64,000 bases of DNA from Chitinophaga pinensis (GTDB taxonomy: Bacteria; Bacteroidota; Bacteroidia; Chitinophagales; Chitinophagaceae): contig NZ_VOHS01000010.1 in the NCBI RefSeq assembly GCF_007896845.1, forward strand, positions 124,001 to 188,000, written 5' to 3'. Numbering within the stretch: the first letter of the stretch is position 1; each line of letters opens with the position of its first letter. Both the position numbers and the translations under genes were made by a program. Of this stretch, positions 17,526 to 26,576 are shown piece by piece. The notes under the pieces were generated by a model. The model searched no databases and was not told the origin of the DNA. It was given only the letters and a program-made list of their open reading frames with translations.

Positions 17526-17674
17526 TAACAATCCTTCACGTTTGCTCCGTGCGTCACTTTACCAATTTTCATCGGACAACCTAACTTATTCTGTGATGCA
17601 CAAGAAGTTAAGAAAGCCGCAAAGATAAAGAAAAGACAGGCGCCGCCCAAAACTTTCAGATAAGATACTTGCAT
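17525..17674 (-). CDS. Small lipoprotein (49 aa) coupled to ytxJ
   Basis: From the ATG at 17674 this encodes a 49-residue lipoprotein. A hydrophobic signal ends FAAFLTSC, and the short mature peptide CASQNKLGCPMKIGKVTHG contains further cysteines. The ORF is open upstream to 17740 with an ATG at 17707, but the 17674 start gives the correct signal-peptide length. Its stop overlaps the ytxJ start. Function unknown; the extra cysteines and the redox neighbour are suggestive only. Confidence 0.72.
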   Translation of the reverse strand: MQVSYLKVLGGACLFFIFAAFLTSCASQNKLGCPMKIGKVTHGANVKDC

Positions 17675-17859
17675 AAAGGGATGTTTAGTTGAATAATGAA
17701 ATTTCATAGGGAATGGTGATATCACTTTTTTAATCGCCAATTTTTGACGTTACTTTGCAAATATAAAATTTATATTAAAGATTTTAGCTATAATATCATT
17801 CCTTTTTCCCTTAGATACATAAATATAACGATAAACGCAGGTAATCCGGTTAATATTAT

Positions 17860-19212
17860 ATGGCAAAAGTACATTTTATCGCTGTGGGTGGCAGTGTGAT
17901 GCACCAATTAGCAATCGCATTGAAAATCAAAGGTTATCAGGTAACCGGCAGTGATGACGAGATTTACGAGCCTGCGAAAGGCAATCTGTCACAGGCAGGC
18001 ATTTTACCGGCATCAATGGGTTGGGATGAAAGCCGTATTACGGCAGACCTTGACGCTGTTATCCTCGGTATGCATGCCCGCGGAGACAACCCCGAACTGA
18101 TCAAGGCAAAGGAGCTGGGATTAAAGATCTACTCCTTCCCTGAATATATTTATCAGGAGAGTCTGCAGAAAAAAAGAGTGGTTGTGGGCGGTAGTCATGG
18201 TAAAACAACGACTACAGCGATGATCATGCATGTATTGCAGCAGTCCGGACAGGCATTTGACTACCTCGTAGGTGCACGTCTGGCAGGTTTTCCTCAATCA
18301 GTAAATATTACTGATGCACCAGTGATCGTTTGTGAAGGGGATGAATATCCGGCTTCTGTCATTGAAAAACGTCCGAAGTTTCACTTCCTGCATCCACATA
18401 TAGCCGTACTGACCGGCATTGCATGGGATCATATCAACGTATTCCCTACGTTTGAAAACTACCTCGAGCAATTTGCCATTTTCCTCCGCACGATGAAAGC
18501 CGGCCATACGCTCATTTATAACAATACTGACCCGGAACTGGTGAAACTGGTCAAGGCTGAAGGCCTTCATCTGAAACTCGTTCCTTACGATATTCCTCAA
18601 CATCAGATCAACAATGGCGTTACCACTGTTCACTTCGGTGATCAGCAGACCGCACTTGAAGTCTTTGGCGACCACAACCTGCTAAACATGCACGCAGCCC
18701 GTCTCGTTTGCAACGAATTGGGTATCAGCGATGAAGTGTTCCTGAAAGCGATCGCTACTTTCAAAGGAGCCGCCAAACGACTGGAACTGGTGGGTAAAAA
18801 TGATCATTGTGCGATCTATCGTGACTTTGCACACGCACCATCCAAAGTAAAAGCAACGATCAGCGCATTGCGTGACCAGTATCCGCAACGCAAACTGATA
18901 GGCGTACTGGAATTGCATACCTATAGTAGCCTGAATGCTGACTTTATGGTGCAATATCAGGGTTGTATGGACAAAGCCGATATACCAGTCGTGTTTTACA
19001 GTAAACACGCGCTGGAGATCAAACGTATGCCGGAACTGATGCCTGATGTGGTAGCACAGGGTTTTGGCCGCGCAGACCTGCAGATCTTCACCAGCAGAGA
19101 GCATTTAACTGCATTCCTGGACAAACAGGAGTACAAAGACGCGAACCTGCTGATGATGAGTTCGGGTGATTATGAAGGATTGGACGTAAATTCGCTGAAA
19201 AAGTATCTATAA
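17860..19212 (+). CDS. mpl: UDP-N-acetylmuramate:L-Ala-gamma-D-Glu-meso-DAP ligase (Mpl-type Mur ligase)
   Basis: A 450-residue Mur ligase. The N-terminal Rossmann domain begins MAKVHFIAVGGSVMHQLA. The ATP-binding loop GGSHGKTTTTAM lies near residues 110-121. The central domain has EGDEYPAS and LTGIAWDHINVF. The C-terminal domain has KRLELVGK, DFAHAPSKVKA and ELHTYSSL. Length and the IAVGG opening match Mpl rather than MurC. By family it reattaches recycled murein tripeptide to UDP-MurNAc in the cytoplasm. It is divergent from the lipoprotein-ytxJ operon, and a DnaQ-like gene follows after 9 bp. Confidence 0.88.
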   Translation: MAKVHFIAVGGSVMHQLAIALKIKGYQVTGSDDEIYEPAKGNLSQAGILPASMGWDESRITADLDAVILGMHARGDNPELIKAKELGLKIYSFPEYIYQESLQKKRVVVGGSHGKTTTTAMIMHVLQQSGQAFDYLVGARLAGFPQSVNITDAPVIVCEGDEYPASVIEKRPKFHFLHPHIAVLTGIAWDHINVFPTFENYLEQFAIFLRTMKAGHTLIYNNTDPELVKLVKAEGLHLKLVPYDIPQHQINNGVTTVHFGDQQTALEVFGDHNLLNMHAARLVCNELGISDEVFLKAIATFKGAAKRLELVGKNDHCAIYRDFAHAPSKVKATISALRDQYPQRKLIGVLELHTYSSLNADFMVQYQGCMDKADIPVVFYSKHALEIKRMPELMPDVVAQGFGRADLQIFTSREHLTAFLDKQEYKDANLLMMSSGDYEGLDVNSLKKYL

Positions 19213-19221
19213 AAATTAGTC

Positions 19222-19995
19222 ATGCCCTCTTTGCAACTTAAAAGGCCGCTGGCCGTAATTGATCTGGAGACGACCGGTACCAACGTGGCTACGGACCGTA
19301 TTATTGAAATTGCTATTATCAAGGTGTTCCCTGACAAGTCTGTTCAGACCAAAGTCAAAAGGATTCACCCAGGCATGCCTATTCCTCCGGCCTCCACTGC
19401 TATCCATGGTATCAGTGATGAGGATATTAAGGATTGTCCGACATTCAAACAATGCGCGAATGAATTGCGTCAGTACATGGAAAACTGTGATCTGGCCGGA
19501 TACAATTCCAACCGTTTCGATATACCCCTGCTGGTAGAAGAATTCCTCCGTGCAGGTCTCGATTTTGACACGAAAGACCGTAAGTTCATCGACGTACAGA
19601 AGATATTCCACCTGATGGAAAAACGTACGCTGAGTGCTGCTTACAAGTTCTATTGCGATAAAGACCTGATGAATGCGCATAGCGCTGAAGCAGACGCCCT
19701 TGCTACTTACGAGATTCTGGAAGCACAGTTAAGCCGTTATGAGCAACTGCAGGCAGAAGTAGCACCACTGGCCGAATTCACCAAAGAAGACGACTACGTT
19801 GACTTTGCCAGAAGAATGGTCGTACAGAATGGGGTAGAAATGTTCAATTTTGGTAAATATAAAGGTCGTGCGGTAAGAGAAGTACTTAAAATCGAACCGC
19901 AGTACTATGACTGGATGATGAAAGCTGATTTTCCGCTCAATACCAAGCAGAAACTCACAGAGATCTACCATAGTATGATGTTAAAAAAGATTTAA
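19222..19995 (+). CDS. DnaQ-like 3'-5' exonuclease with C-terminal DUF3820-like domain
   Basis: A 257-residue protein. Residues 1-180 are a DEDDh exonuclease: VIDLETTG (D14, E16), HGISDEDI, GYNSNRFDIPLL and HSAEADALATYEI. A linker leads to a C-terminal module (about 205-257) with MFNFGKYKGRAVREVLKIEPQYYDWMM, resembling DUF3820. By family it is an epsilon-like proofreading or repair nuclease, but the isolated gene and extra module argue for a separate nuclease rather than the replicative epsilon subunit. It starts 9 bp after mpl, so it is likely co-transcribed. Confidence 0.87.
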   Translation: MPSLQLKRPLAVIDLETTGTNVATDRIIEIAIIKVFPDKSVQTKVKRIHPGMPIPPASTAIHGISDEDIKDCPTFKQCANELRQYMENCDLAGYNSNRFDIPLLVEEFLRAGLDFDTKDRKFIDVQKIFHLMEKRTLSAAYKFYCDKDLMNAHSAEADALATYEILEAQLSRYEQLQAEVAPLAEFTKEDDYVDFARRMVVQNGVEMFNFGKYKGRAVREVLKIEPQYYDWMMKADFPLNTKQKLTEIYHSMMLKKI

Positions 19996-20064
19996 TATTT
20001 ACAAAAACCGTACTTTATCTGGGGTTTGTGCTAATTTCGCACTCCTAAAACAACATTTGCTAGA

Positions 20065-20811
20065 TTGGAAAAGCTCGTCATAATTCCCACGTACAATGAG
20101 AAGGATAATATCCGTAACATCATTGACGCGGTTTTTGCCCTGCGACAAAACTTTCATATACTGATCGTGGACGACGGTTCGCCCGATGGCACCGGTAATA
20201 TTGTTAGGAATTTGCAGCAGTCCCACTCCGGCGAATTATTCCTGGTAGAAAGAAGTGGCAAGCAAGGGTTGGGCACTGCCTATATCCACGGCTTCAAATG
20301 GGCATTGGAAAAGGGATATCAGTACATTTTCGAAATGGACGCCGATTTCTCCCACAATCCCACCGATCTTAACAGGCTCTATGATGCCTGCGCAAAAGAA
20401 GGGGGCGATGTGTCCGTAGGTTCCCGCTATGTAAAAGGCGGTAAAACCGAAAACTGGCCATGGGACAGGGCTGTGCTCTCCTACGGCGCCTCTGTGTACG
20501 TACGTTTTGTTACCTGGATACGGGTAAAAGACGCTACTGCCGGCTTCGTGTGCTATAAAAGACAGGTATTGGAAGCCATTAACCTGGACGCTATCCGGTT
20601 TGTGGGCTATGCCTTTCAGATAGAAATGAAATTCACGGCATGGAAGCTGGGCTTCAAAATCAAAGAAGTTCCCATCACTTTCAAAGACCGTAAAGAAGGA
20701 TATTCCAAAATGAGCAAGGGCATTATTAAAGAAGGTGTCCTTGGCGTACTCAAAATTCAATGGGAAAGCCTGTTCCGCAAGTATGAAAGACGCGTAAGAA
20801 ATAGCGAATAA
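20065..20811 (+). CDS. Polyprenol monophosphomannose synthase-like GT2 glycosyltransferase
   Basis: A 248-residue GT-A glycosyltransferase. KLVIIPTYNEKDNI opens the fold, VDDGSPDGTG is the nucleotide-binding motif, FEMDADFSHNP holds the catalytic Asp pair, and GSRYVKGG and ATAGFVCYKRQVLEA follow. This pattern is that of dolichyl/polyprenyl-phosphate mannosyltransferases, which act on the cytoplasmic face of the membrane. It lacks the C-terminal membrane domain of some relatives. The start appears to be TTG (20065): no in-frame ATG is close upstream and the protein begins exactly where the family does. The next gene begins 8 bp after its stop. Confidence 0.87.
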   Translation: MEKLVIIPTYNEKDNIRNIIDAVFALRQNFHILIVDDGSPDGTGNIVRNLQQSHSGELFLVERSGKQGLGTAYIHGFKWALEKGYQYIFEMDADFSHNPTDLNRLYDACAKEGGDVSVGSRYVKGGKTENWPWDRAVLSYGASVYVRFVTWIRVKDATAGFVCYKRQVLEAINLDAIRFVGYAFQIEMKFTAWKLGFKIKEVPITFKDRKEGYSKMSKGIIKEGVLGVLKIQWESLFRKYERRVRNSE

Positions 20812-20819
20812 AGCGGGCA

Positions 20820-21701
20820 ATGAAAAAAGCACTGATACAATTACACCTGTCGGTATTTCTGGCAGGTTTTACGGGTATATTGGGTAAACTGATTACTCTG
20901 AATGAGGGAATGTTGGTCTGGTACAGACTACTCTTCACTATCATCACATTATACATACTCTTCCGCTGGAGGGGTATGCTCACCAAACTGAATTTCAAAC
21001 AGATCCTTCCGATCGGACTGACAGGCATGGTTGTCGTATTACACTGGTTGTTCTTTTACGCCAGTATCAAATACTCCAATGTATCTATTGCTGTGGTCTG
21101 CTTTGCGCTGACCAGTCTGTTTACCGCCCTCTTTGATCCCCTCATCAACCGGGGCCGGCTGGATAAAACGGAGTTGTTGCTAAGTGGTATCACCCTGCTG
21201 GGTATCTTTATGATCTTCCACTTTGATACACGATACCGTACTGCGATCATTCTCGGTATCATTTCCGCCATGTTTGCAGCGCTGTTTACCATCTTCAATA
21301 AACGGCTGATCGTAAAATACGATCCTCCTACCATTACCTTTTACGAGCTTACAGCCGGATTCATCGGTCTGACGATCCTGCTGCCAGCCTATCTGTATTT
21401 CTTTCCGCAGCCACTGACACTGCCGTCAACTGCTGATCTGAGCTATCTGCTGATACTGGCCTGGGCCTGTACCGTGGGCATGTATATGCTGATGATGAAT
21501 GCGCTCACAAAGATCTCTCCGTTTACCGTGAACCTCTCCTTTAATCTGGAGCCGGTATACAGTATTGTCATAGCCTTTATACTCTTTCATGAGAATAAAC
21601 AACTGACCTACGCATTTTATATCGGATTGGCTTGCATAGTTTTATCAGTAGCATTACAAATGACGCGGGTTGCCCGCACCCTTAAGCATTCTCATGCCTG
21701 A
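20820..21701 (+). CDS. EamA/DMT-family membrane transporter
   Basis: A 293-residue membrane protein with about ten hydrophobic helices in two EamA repeats. The first includes LHLSVFLAGFTGILGKLI and FYASIKYSNVSIAVVCFALTSLF. The second includes EPVYSIVIAFILFHENKQLTY, the classic end of an EamA repeat. Substrate cannot be predicted; amino acids, nucleotides or other metabolites are typical. It lies 8 bp after the glycosyltransferase, so the two probably share a transcript. Confidence 0.9.
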   Translation: MKKALIQLHLSVFLAGFTGILGKLITLNEGMLVWYRLLFTIITLYILFRWRGMLTKLNFKQILPIGLTGMVVVLHWLFFYASIKYSNVSIAVVCFALTSLFTALFDPLINRGRLDKTELLLSGITLLGIFMIFHFDTRYRTAIILGIISAMFAALFTIFNKRLIVKYDPPTITFYELTAGFIGLTILLPAYLYFFPQPLTLPSTADLSYLLILAWACTVGMYMLMMNALTKISPFTVNLSFNLEPVYSIVIAFILFHENKQLTYAFYIGLACIVLSVALQMTRVARTLKHSHA

Positions 21702-21761
21702 TTTTAACCGTCCATCCGGAAATTTCTACTCAATAATGCCGATTTTTCTATTTTAGGCAGT

Positions 21762-24530
21762 ATGAAAAAACTCATGTGTGTAGCGGCCCTTTCCGGCCTC
21801 TCCCTACTGACCTATGCGCAGCAACCAGCGAAAAAGCCGCTGGATCATTCCGTGTACGATAGCTGGCAAAGTATTGGCAGCAAAGCAATCAGTAACAACG
21901 GACAATGGATCGTTTATACAGTCACCCCTCAGGAAGGTGACGCTTCTCTCTTCATTTACAATAAGAAAACCAAACAACGCCTGGAGGTGCCACGCGGTAC
22001 CAATCCTGTGATCACAGAAGATAGCCGCTATGCTATTTTCTCGATCAAGGCGCCTTTCGCCGTAACCAGACAGGCTAAGATCAAAAAGAAAAAGCCGTCT
22101 GAAATGCCAAAAGATTCTCTTGGCATCGTTACGCTTGGCAATAATAATGTCTATAAAGTCCCTGCGGTACGCTCCTTCAAAACACCTGAAAAAGGTAATG
22201 GTGTACTGGCTTATCTGAAAGAAAAGCCACAGGCAGATACCACCAGTGGTCACCTCGTGATCTATTATCTGGATAAACAGACAGCAGATACCATCCGCAA
22301 CGTACAGGACTATACCTTCAGCAAACCGGGTAACCGTCTGCTGGCAGATGTAGTTGCCGATAAAAAAGATTCCCTCTCCCGTGCCGCCTTGCTGTTGTGG
22401 AATGTGGCTACTCATAAAGCAGATACCATCAGCCGTGGAACAGCTTTACGCAAACAGCTCACTTTTGATGAAAAAGGTGAACAGGCTGCGTGGTGCAGTT
22501 CCCGCGATAGCGTGAAAGCCCTTCAGCAATTTTATGCTCTGTATTACTACCGTCCCGGACAGGACAGCGGTATGATGACGGCAGATAAAACAAACCGCTC
22601 CTTCCCTGCCAACTGGTCTGTAAGCCCGGATGGTAAAGTCTGGTTCAGTGAAAATGGTCAGCGCTTGTTCTTTGGTACAGCGCCTGTCATGCCTCCAAAG
22701 GACACCAACATCGTTGATTTCGAAGTGGCCAAAGTTGACATATGGAACTATCAGGACGATTACCTGCAACCAATGCAGCTGAAAAATCTGGACAGAGAGC
22801 TGAAAAGAAGCTATCAGGCAGTCTACTATCCCGGTAGTCAGAAGGTATTGCAGCTGGCTGACAAAGACATGGAAAGCATCCTGTTGACCAACAGAGGTAA
22901 TAGTCCGTATGCACTCGGATATACCGATAAAGGACAACGTGTGGCCATACAATGGACAGGTCATTCCCTGAAGACCTGTTACCTTGTCAATCTGGAAAAT
23001 GGTAACCGTAAATTGCTGCAGGAGAACATGGACAGTGTCAGCCGTATTTCTCCGGCAGGTCGTTATATCACATGGTATAATCTGCAGCAGAAACAATGGT
23101 ATGCATATGAAACAAGTTCAGGCATTACCCGCAATATCACAGAGAAAATACCAGTCTCTCTTGCTGAAGAAGATGACGATCATCCGGACATGCCCGGTCC
23201 GTACGGCATGGCAGGATGGCTGGAAGATGATAAAGCTGTTTACATCTACGACCGTTTTGATATCTGGCAGGTAGATCCTTCGGGCAAAGCAGCGCCACAG
23301 CTGCTGACAGCAGGGTATGGCCGTGAGCAGAAACTGCGTTTCCGTTATGTACAGCTGAATAAAGAAGAACGTTTCTTCACGCCCGGACAGGCATTATTGC
23401 TGGAAACCTTCAACGAAACCACCAAAGAAAATGGCTTCTACACAACATTCAGCACCTTCAAAAAGGCGCCTGTAAAACCGGAATTACTGGTAATGGGACC
23501 TTATACTTTCGGGGAGCCTGTAAAAGCAGAAGAAGCGCCTGATTATATCTTCACAAAATCAAGTTATGTACTGTCACCTGATCTGTATACCGGTACTTCA
23601 CTGGCGAAGGCTGAGCAGATCAGTCATATCAATCCGCAGCAGCAGGAATACAACTGGGGTACCGCAGAACTGTTCAAATGGACAGCTTACAATGGTAAAC
23701 CTGCAGAAGGTATTCTCTACAAACCGGAAAATTTTGACAGCACAAAGAAATATCCGGTACTGTTGTATTTCTATGAGAAATTATCTGACGGATTATATAA
23801 CTACAACCCACCGGCTCCTACTCCATCGAGATTGAACATCTCTTTCTTTGTAAGCCGTGGTTATCTGGTACTGGCGCCGGATGTGACATATGAAAACGGT
23901 CACCCGGGTCAGGGTGCTTATGATTATATCGTAAGTGGCGCCAGAGCTGTAGCGGCACATCCATGGGCAGACAGTCTCAACATGGGTATTCAGGGCCAAA
24001 GCTGGGGTGGTTATCAGGTAGCTTATCTGATTACCCGTACCTCTTTATTCAAAGCAGCATGGGCAGGTGCACCGGTAGCAAATATGACCAGTGCTTATGG
24101 CGGTATCCGCTGGGAAAGTGGTATGAACCGTCAGTTCCAGTATGAGCGTTCACAAAGTCGTATCGGTGCTACACTATGGGAAAAACCGGAGCTGTACATC
24201 GAGAACTCGCCTTTGTTCCATCTGCCCAAAGTAACAACACCACTGGCGATCATGAGTAACGATGCGGATGGTGCAGTACCCTGGTATCAGGGCATAGAAC
24301 TGTTTACTGGTCTGCGCAGGCTGGGCAAGCAGGTATGGATGCTGAACTATAACAATGAAGCACACAACCTTGTACAGCGTCAGAATAGAAAGGATATTCA
24401 ACGCCGTGAGCAGCAGTTCTTTGATCACTTCCTGAAAAATGCGCCTGCACCAGAATGGATGCAGACAGGCGTACCAGCTACAGAAAAGGGAAAGAACTGG
24501 GGTTGGGAAACCGGACCACAAGCACAATAA
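21762..24530 (+). CDS. S9 peptidase, DPP-IV/acylaminoacyl-peptidase type
   Basis: A 922-residue secreted peptidase. The signal peptide is MKKLMCVAALSGLSLLTYA followed by Q. A beta-propeller region covers residues about 30-620, with SPDGK and SPAGRYITWY blades. The C-terminal alpha/beta hydrolase domain carries the nucleophile in GIQGQSWGGYQ, the Asp in MSNDADGAVPWYQG and the His in NNEAHNLVQ. It should release peptides from substrates in the periplasm or at the cell surface. Family length is usual, with ATG start. A strong terminator follows. No sorting domain is seen, so export beyond the periplasm is not indicated. Confidence 0.92.
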   Translation: MKKLMCVAALSGLSLLTYAQQPAKKPLDHSVYDSWQSIGSKAISNNGQWIVYTVTPQEGDASLFIYNKKTKQRLEVPRGTNPVITEDSRYAIFSIKAPFAVTRQAKIKKKKPSEMPKDSLGIVTLGNNNVYKVPAVRSFKTPEKGNGVLAYLKEKPQADTTSGHLVIYYLDKQTADTIRNVQDYTFSKPGNRLLADVVADKKDSLSRAALLLWNVATHKADTISRGTALRKQLTFDEKGEQAAWCSSRDSVKALQQFYALYYYRPGQDSGMMTADKTNRSFPANWSVSPDGKVWFSENGQRLFFGTAPVMPPKDTNIVDFEVAKVDIWNYQDDYLQPMQLKNLDRELKRSYQAVYYPGSQKVLQLADKDMESILLTNRGNSPYALGYTDKGQRVAIQWTGHSLKTCYLVNLENGNRKLLQENMDSVSRISPAGRYITWYNLQQKQWYAYETSSGITRNITEKIPVSLAEEDDDHPDMPGPYGMAGWLEDDKAVYIYDRFDIWQVDPSGKAAPQLLTAGYGREQKLRFRYVQLNKEERFFTPGQALLLETFNETTKENGFYTTFSTFKKAPVKPELLVMGPYTFGEPVKAEEAPDYIFTKSSYVLSPDLYTGTSLAKAEQISHINPQQQEYNWGTAELFKWTAYNGKPAEGILYKPENFDSTKKYPVLLYFYEKLSDGLYNYNPPAPTPSRLNISFFVSRGYLVLAPDVTYENGHPGQGAYDYIVSGARAVAAHPWADSLNMGIQGQSWGGYQVAYLITRTSLFKAAWAGAPVANMTSAYGGIRWESGMNRQFQYERSQSRIGATLWEKPELYIENSPLFHLPKVTTPLAIMSNDADGAVPWYQGIELFTGLRRLGKQVWMLNYNNEAHNLVQRQNRKDIQRREQQFFDHFLKNAPAPEWMQTGVPATEKGKNWGWETGPQAQ

Positions 24531-24549
24531 GGTAATTTATATATACAGG

Positions 24550-24580
24550 GAGCTGGTCATCTGACCAGCTCTTTTCTTTT
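24550..24580 (+). terminator. Intrinsic terminator after the S9 peptidase
   Basis: GAGCTGGTCA-TC-TGACCAGCTC, a 10-bp perfect stem (24550-24571), followed by TTTTCTTTT. Confidence 0.85.
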
Positions 24581-24899
24581 ACCAAAGTGCATACTGATTG
24601 ACCTGAATTTCGCCATGTCCGTCAGGTGCCGATAGTAAACAATCAGACCAGTATCCGGCTCTTTTCTCCAAATACTACTCATTATAGGCACAACCTCTCC
24701 ATTACCCCGGACATCCCTAAAACTGCCCTGAGAGATGGTTCATAAAGGCTTTTATCCAATTTATCTGCTGCAATTGACTGTCTTTCAATCTACTCAAATT
24801 AATTTTTTTTATACTTACAAACAACTAAGTTTGTATTGATAATTGAAGACCTAGCCGACATTGTGGATGTGACGATCTGATAACCTTATACATGTTCCT
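24581..24899. other. 319-bp upstream region of the AraC gene
   Basis: No ORF or RNA gene seen. TAAGTTTG at 24826-24833 matches the Bacteroidota -7 consensus and lies 66 bp before the AraC start. The -33 region is a T-run rather than TTTG, so the promoter call is weak. Confidence 0.35.
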
Positions 24900-25724
24900 A
24901 TGAATTTCCGTATCTACCAACCGGCAACTTCGCTGGCACCTTATGTTAAGCAGTATTATCATTTACAGAGCACTAATTCCGGACTTATTAATCTGCCGCA
25001 GAATCTTTTTTCTCTTGGAGACCTTTATATGGTTTTCCTGCAGGAAGGAGAAGTGATCTTTCAGCCAACACAACATGCTTCCTTTACGCTGCCTGAGGCA
25101 TCTGTAGTAGGACATTTTACCTGTCATCATCAGATCATGGTGAAAGGACCGGTGAAAATGACTGTAATACAGCTGAATGCATATGGTTGTTATAAACTGG
25201 CAGGACTTGATATGTCCTCGTTCAACAACTATTACCGCGACCTGCTGAAGCAGGACCGGGAGTGTTGGAAAGAGCTGGCCGGCACGATTGCTGCACATAA
25301 TGACATTACTACCCTGGATGCAGTACTGGACAATGCATTTACCAACATGATGTGTGGACATTCACACAATTTGAAACAGGTAGATGAGATTGCAGACTAC
25401 ATACTCAGCACACAGGGATATACGAATATTGAGTGGTTGACAAAGAAATTCAAACTTTCCCGTCATACGATGGAGCGTAAGTTTATGGAGGTGATTGGTT
25501 TGACACCGCAGTTATATGCCCGTATGCTGCGTTTCAGAGATGCGATGCGTCATATGCAGCGGATGAATGTAGAAGAGTGGCAGACGTTTATCACAAACAA
25601 CGATTATTACAGCCAGGCTTTATTTATACAAGACTTCCTCTTCTTCAAAGGAGAAGTGCCGGTACTGAATCAGGAAACAGCTATCGCACAAATGCCGGTA
25701 GCACGCCCTGTAGCTGTGGCCTAA
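24900..25724 (+). CDS. AraC-family transcriptional regulator
   Basis: A 274-residue regulator. The N-terminal half (1-150) is a cupin-like sensing region beginning MNFRIYQPATSLAPYVKQYYHL, typical of Bacteroidota AraC proteins with a DUF6597-like domain. The C-terminal HTH_18 domain covers about 160-255, with NIEWLTKKFKLSRHTMERKF and GLTPQLYARMLRFRDAM. The second helix-turn-helix looks slightly degenerate (EEWQTFITNNDYYSQALFIQDF). Target and inducer unknown; no obvious partner operon is adjacent. Confidence 0.88.
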   Translation: MNFRIYQPATSLAPYVKQYYHLQSTNSGLINLPQNLFSLGDLYMVFLQEGEVIFQPTQHASFTLPEASVVGHFTCHHQIMVKGPVKMTVIQLNAYGCYKLAGLDMSSFNNYYRDLLKQDRECWKELAGTIAAHNDITTLDAVLDNAFTNMMCGHSHNLKQVDEIADYILSTQGYTNIEWLTKKFKLSRHTMERKFMEVIGLTPQLYARMLRFRDAMRHMQRMNVEEWQTFITNNDYYSQALFIQDFLFFKGEVPVLNQETAIAQMPVARPVAVA

Positions 25725-25755
25725 GATTTTCTGACTAAAAAAATGAAAAATAAGA

Positions 25756-25785
25756 AAGCCGCCTCGTTCACGGGACGGCTTTTTC
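25756..25785 (+). terminator. Intrinsic terminator after the AraC gene
   Basis: AAGCCG-CC-TCG with loop TTCA and CG-GGA-CGGCTT, an imperfect GC-rich stem followed by TTTTT. Confidence 0.7.
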
Positions 25786-25815
25786 ATTTCGCGCTATTTT
25801 TCTTTCTTTTGTAAT

Positions 25816-26331
25816 ATGCATAACCCAAGATACAATGCTGCCTATTGGCGCGAACATCTCAACTTACAGTCACATGTGGAAGGTGGCGCTTTCAGAGAAA
25901 CCTACCGTTCCTCATGGGAGTTTAAACAGGCGGTGCTGCCGCCGGCTATGAAAGGCGACAGGGCAGCGTCAACAGGCATTTATTTTCTATTGGAAGAAGG
26001 CGAGTTTTCTGCTTTTCACCGCATTGCGGCAGATGAAATGTGGCATTTTTATGATGGCCATTCCCTCGCGATATATGATATTGATCCTTCCGGCGCACTG
26101 ACTGTGCATAAACTGGGACTCAATATTGAAGAAGGTGAACAGCCCCAGCTCGTAATAAAGGCCGGTCACTGGTTTGCCTCAAGAGTGGAGATCCCCGGAG
26201 GATTTGCATTGGTAGGTTGTACAGTAGCCCCGGGATTTGACTTTGCCGATTTCGAACTGGCTACAAAAGACAATCTGCGGGCCGTATATCCTCAGCATGC
26301 GGAACTGATCGCCTCATTGGTACACGGCTGA
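25816..26331 (+). CDS. DUF985-type cupin protein
   Basis: A 171-residue single-domain cupin. Motifs: HVEGGAFRETYRS near residue 20, TGIYFLLEEGEFSAFHRIAADEMWHFYDG (metal-ligand His and Glu region) near 55-82, and WFASRVEIPGGFALVGCTVAPGFDFADFEL near the C-terminus. This arrangement is typical of the DUF985/YML079-like family, which binds small ligands; its enzymatic role is not established. Free-standing gene with ATG start, between two terminator or spacer regions. Confidence 0.85.
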   Translation: MHNPRYNAAYWREHLNLQSHVEGGAFRETYRSSWEFKQAVLPPAMKGDRAASTGIYFLLEEGEFSAFHRIAADEMWHFYDGHSLAIYDIDPSGALTVHKLGLNIEEGEQPQLVIKAGHWFASRVEIPGGFALVGCTVAPGFDFADFELATKDNLRAVYPQHAELIASLVHG

Positions 26332-26356
26332 TACAGGTGAGACTGACGGATGTCAG

Positions 26357-26388
26357 TTGGTAACTATCCGGCATATATATTATATTCG
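26357..26388 (+). promoter_or_regulatory. Possible promoter upstream of the DUF4230 gene
   Basis: TTG at 26357-26359 and TATATTCG at 26381-26388 (21-bp spacer) resemble the Bacteroidota pattern with one mismatch in the -7 box. It would give a leader of about 180 nt before 26577. Confidence 0.3.
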
Positions 26389-26576
26389 CCGTGGTCGTCA
26401 GTAATTACTGTATGAGTTACAACTTATATACAAAGGGCACAACACTAAAGTACAATATCCGTCCGGGCCGTGGCCTGTGGTTTGCAGCCTGTTGAATACA
26501 TTACTAATTAAAAACATTGTCTCTACAGATGAAAATCCACGACGGATGATCATCTGCAGCAACTATCTCTTCCGTT

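Noticed and set aside
26412-26495. 27-codon ORF between the cupin and DUF4230 genes
   Set aside because: Too short to support as a gene; kept only as a low-interest leader observation.
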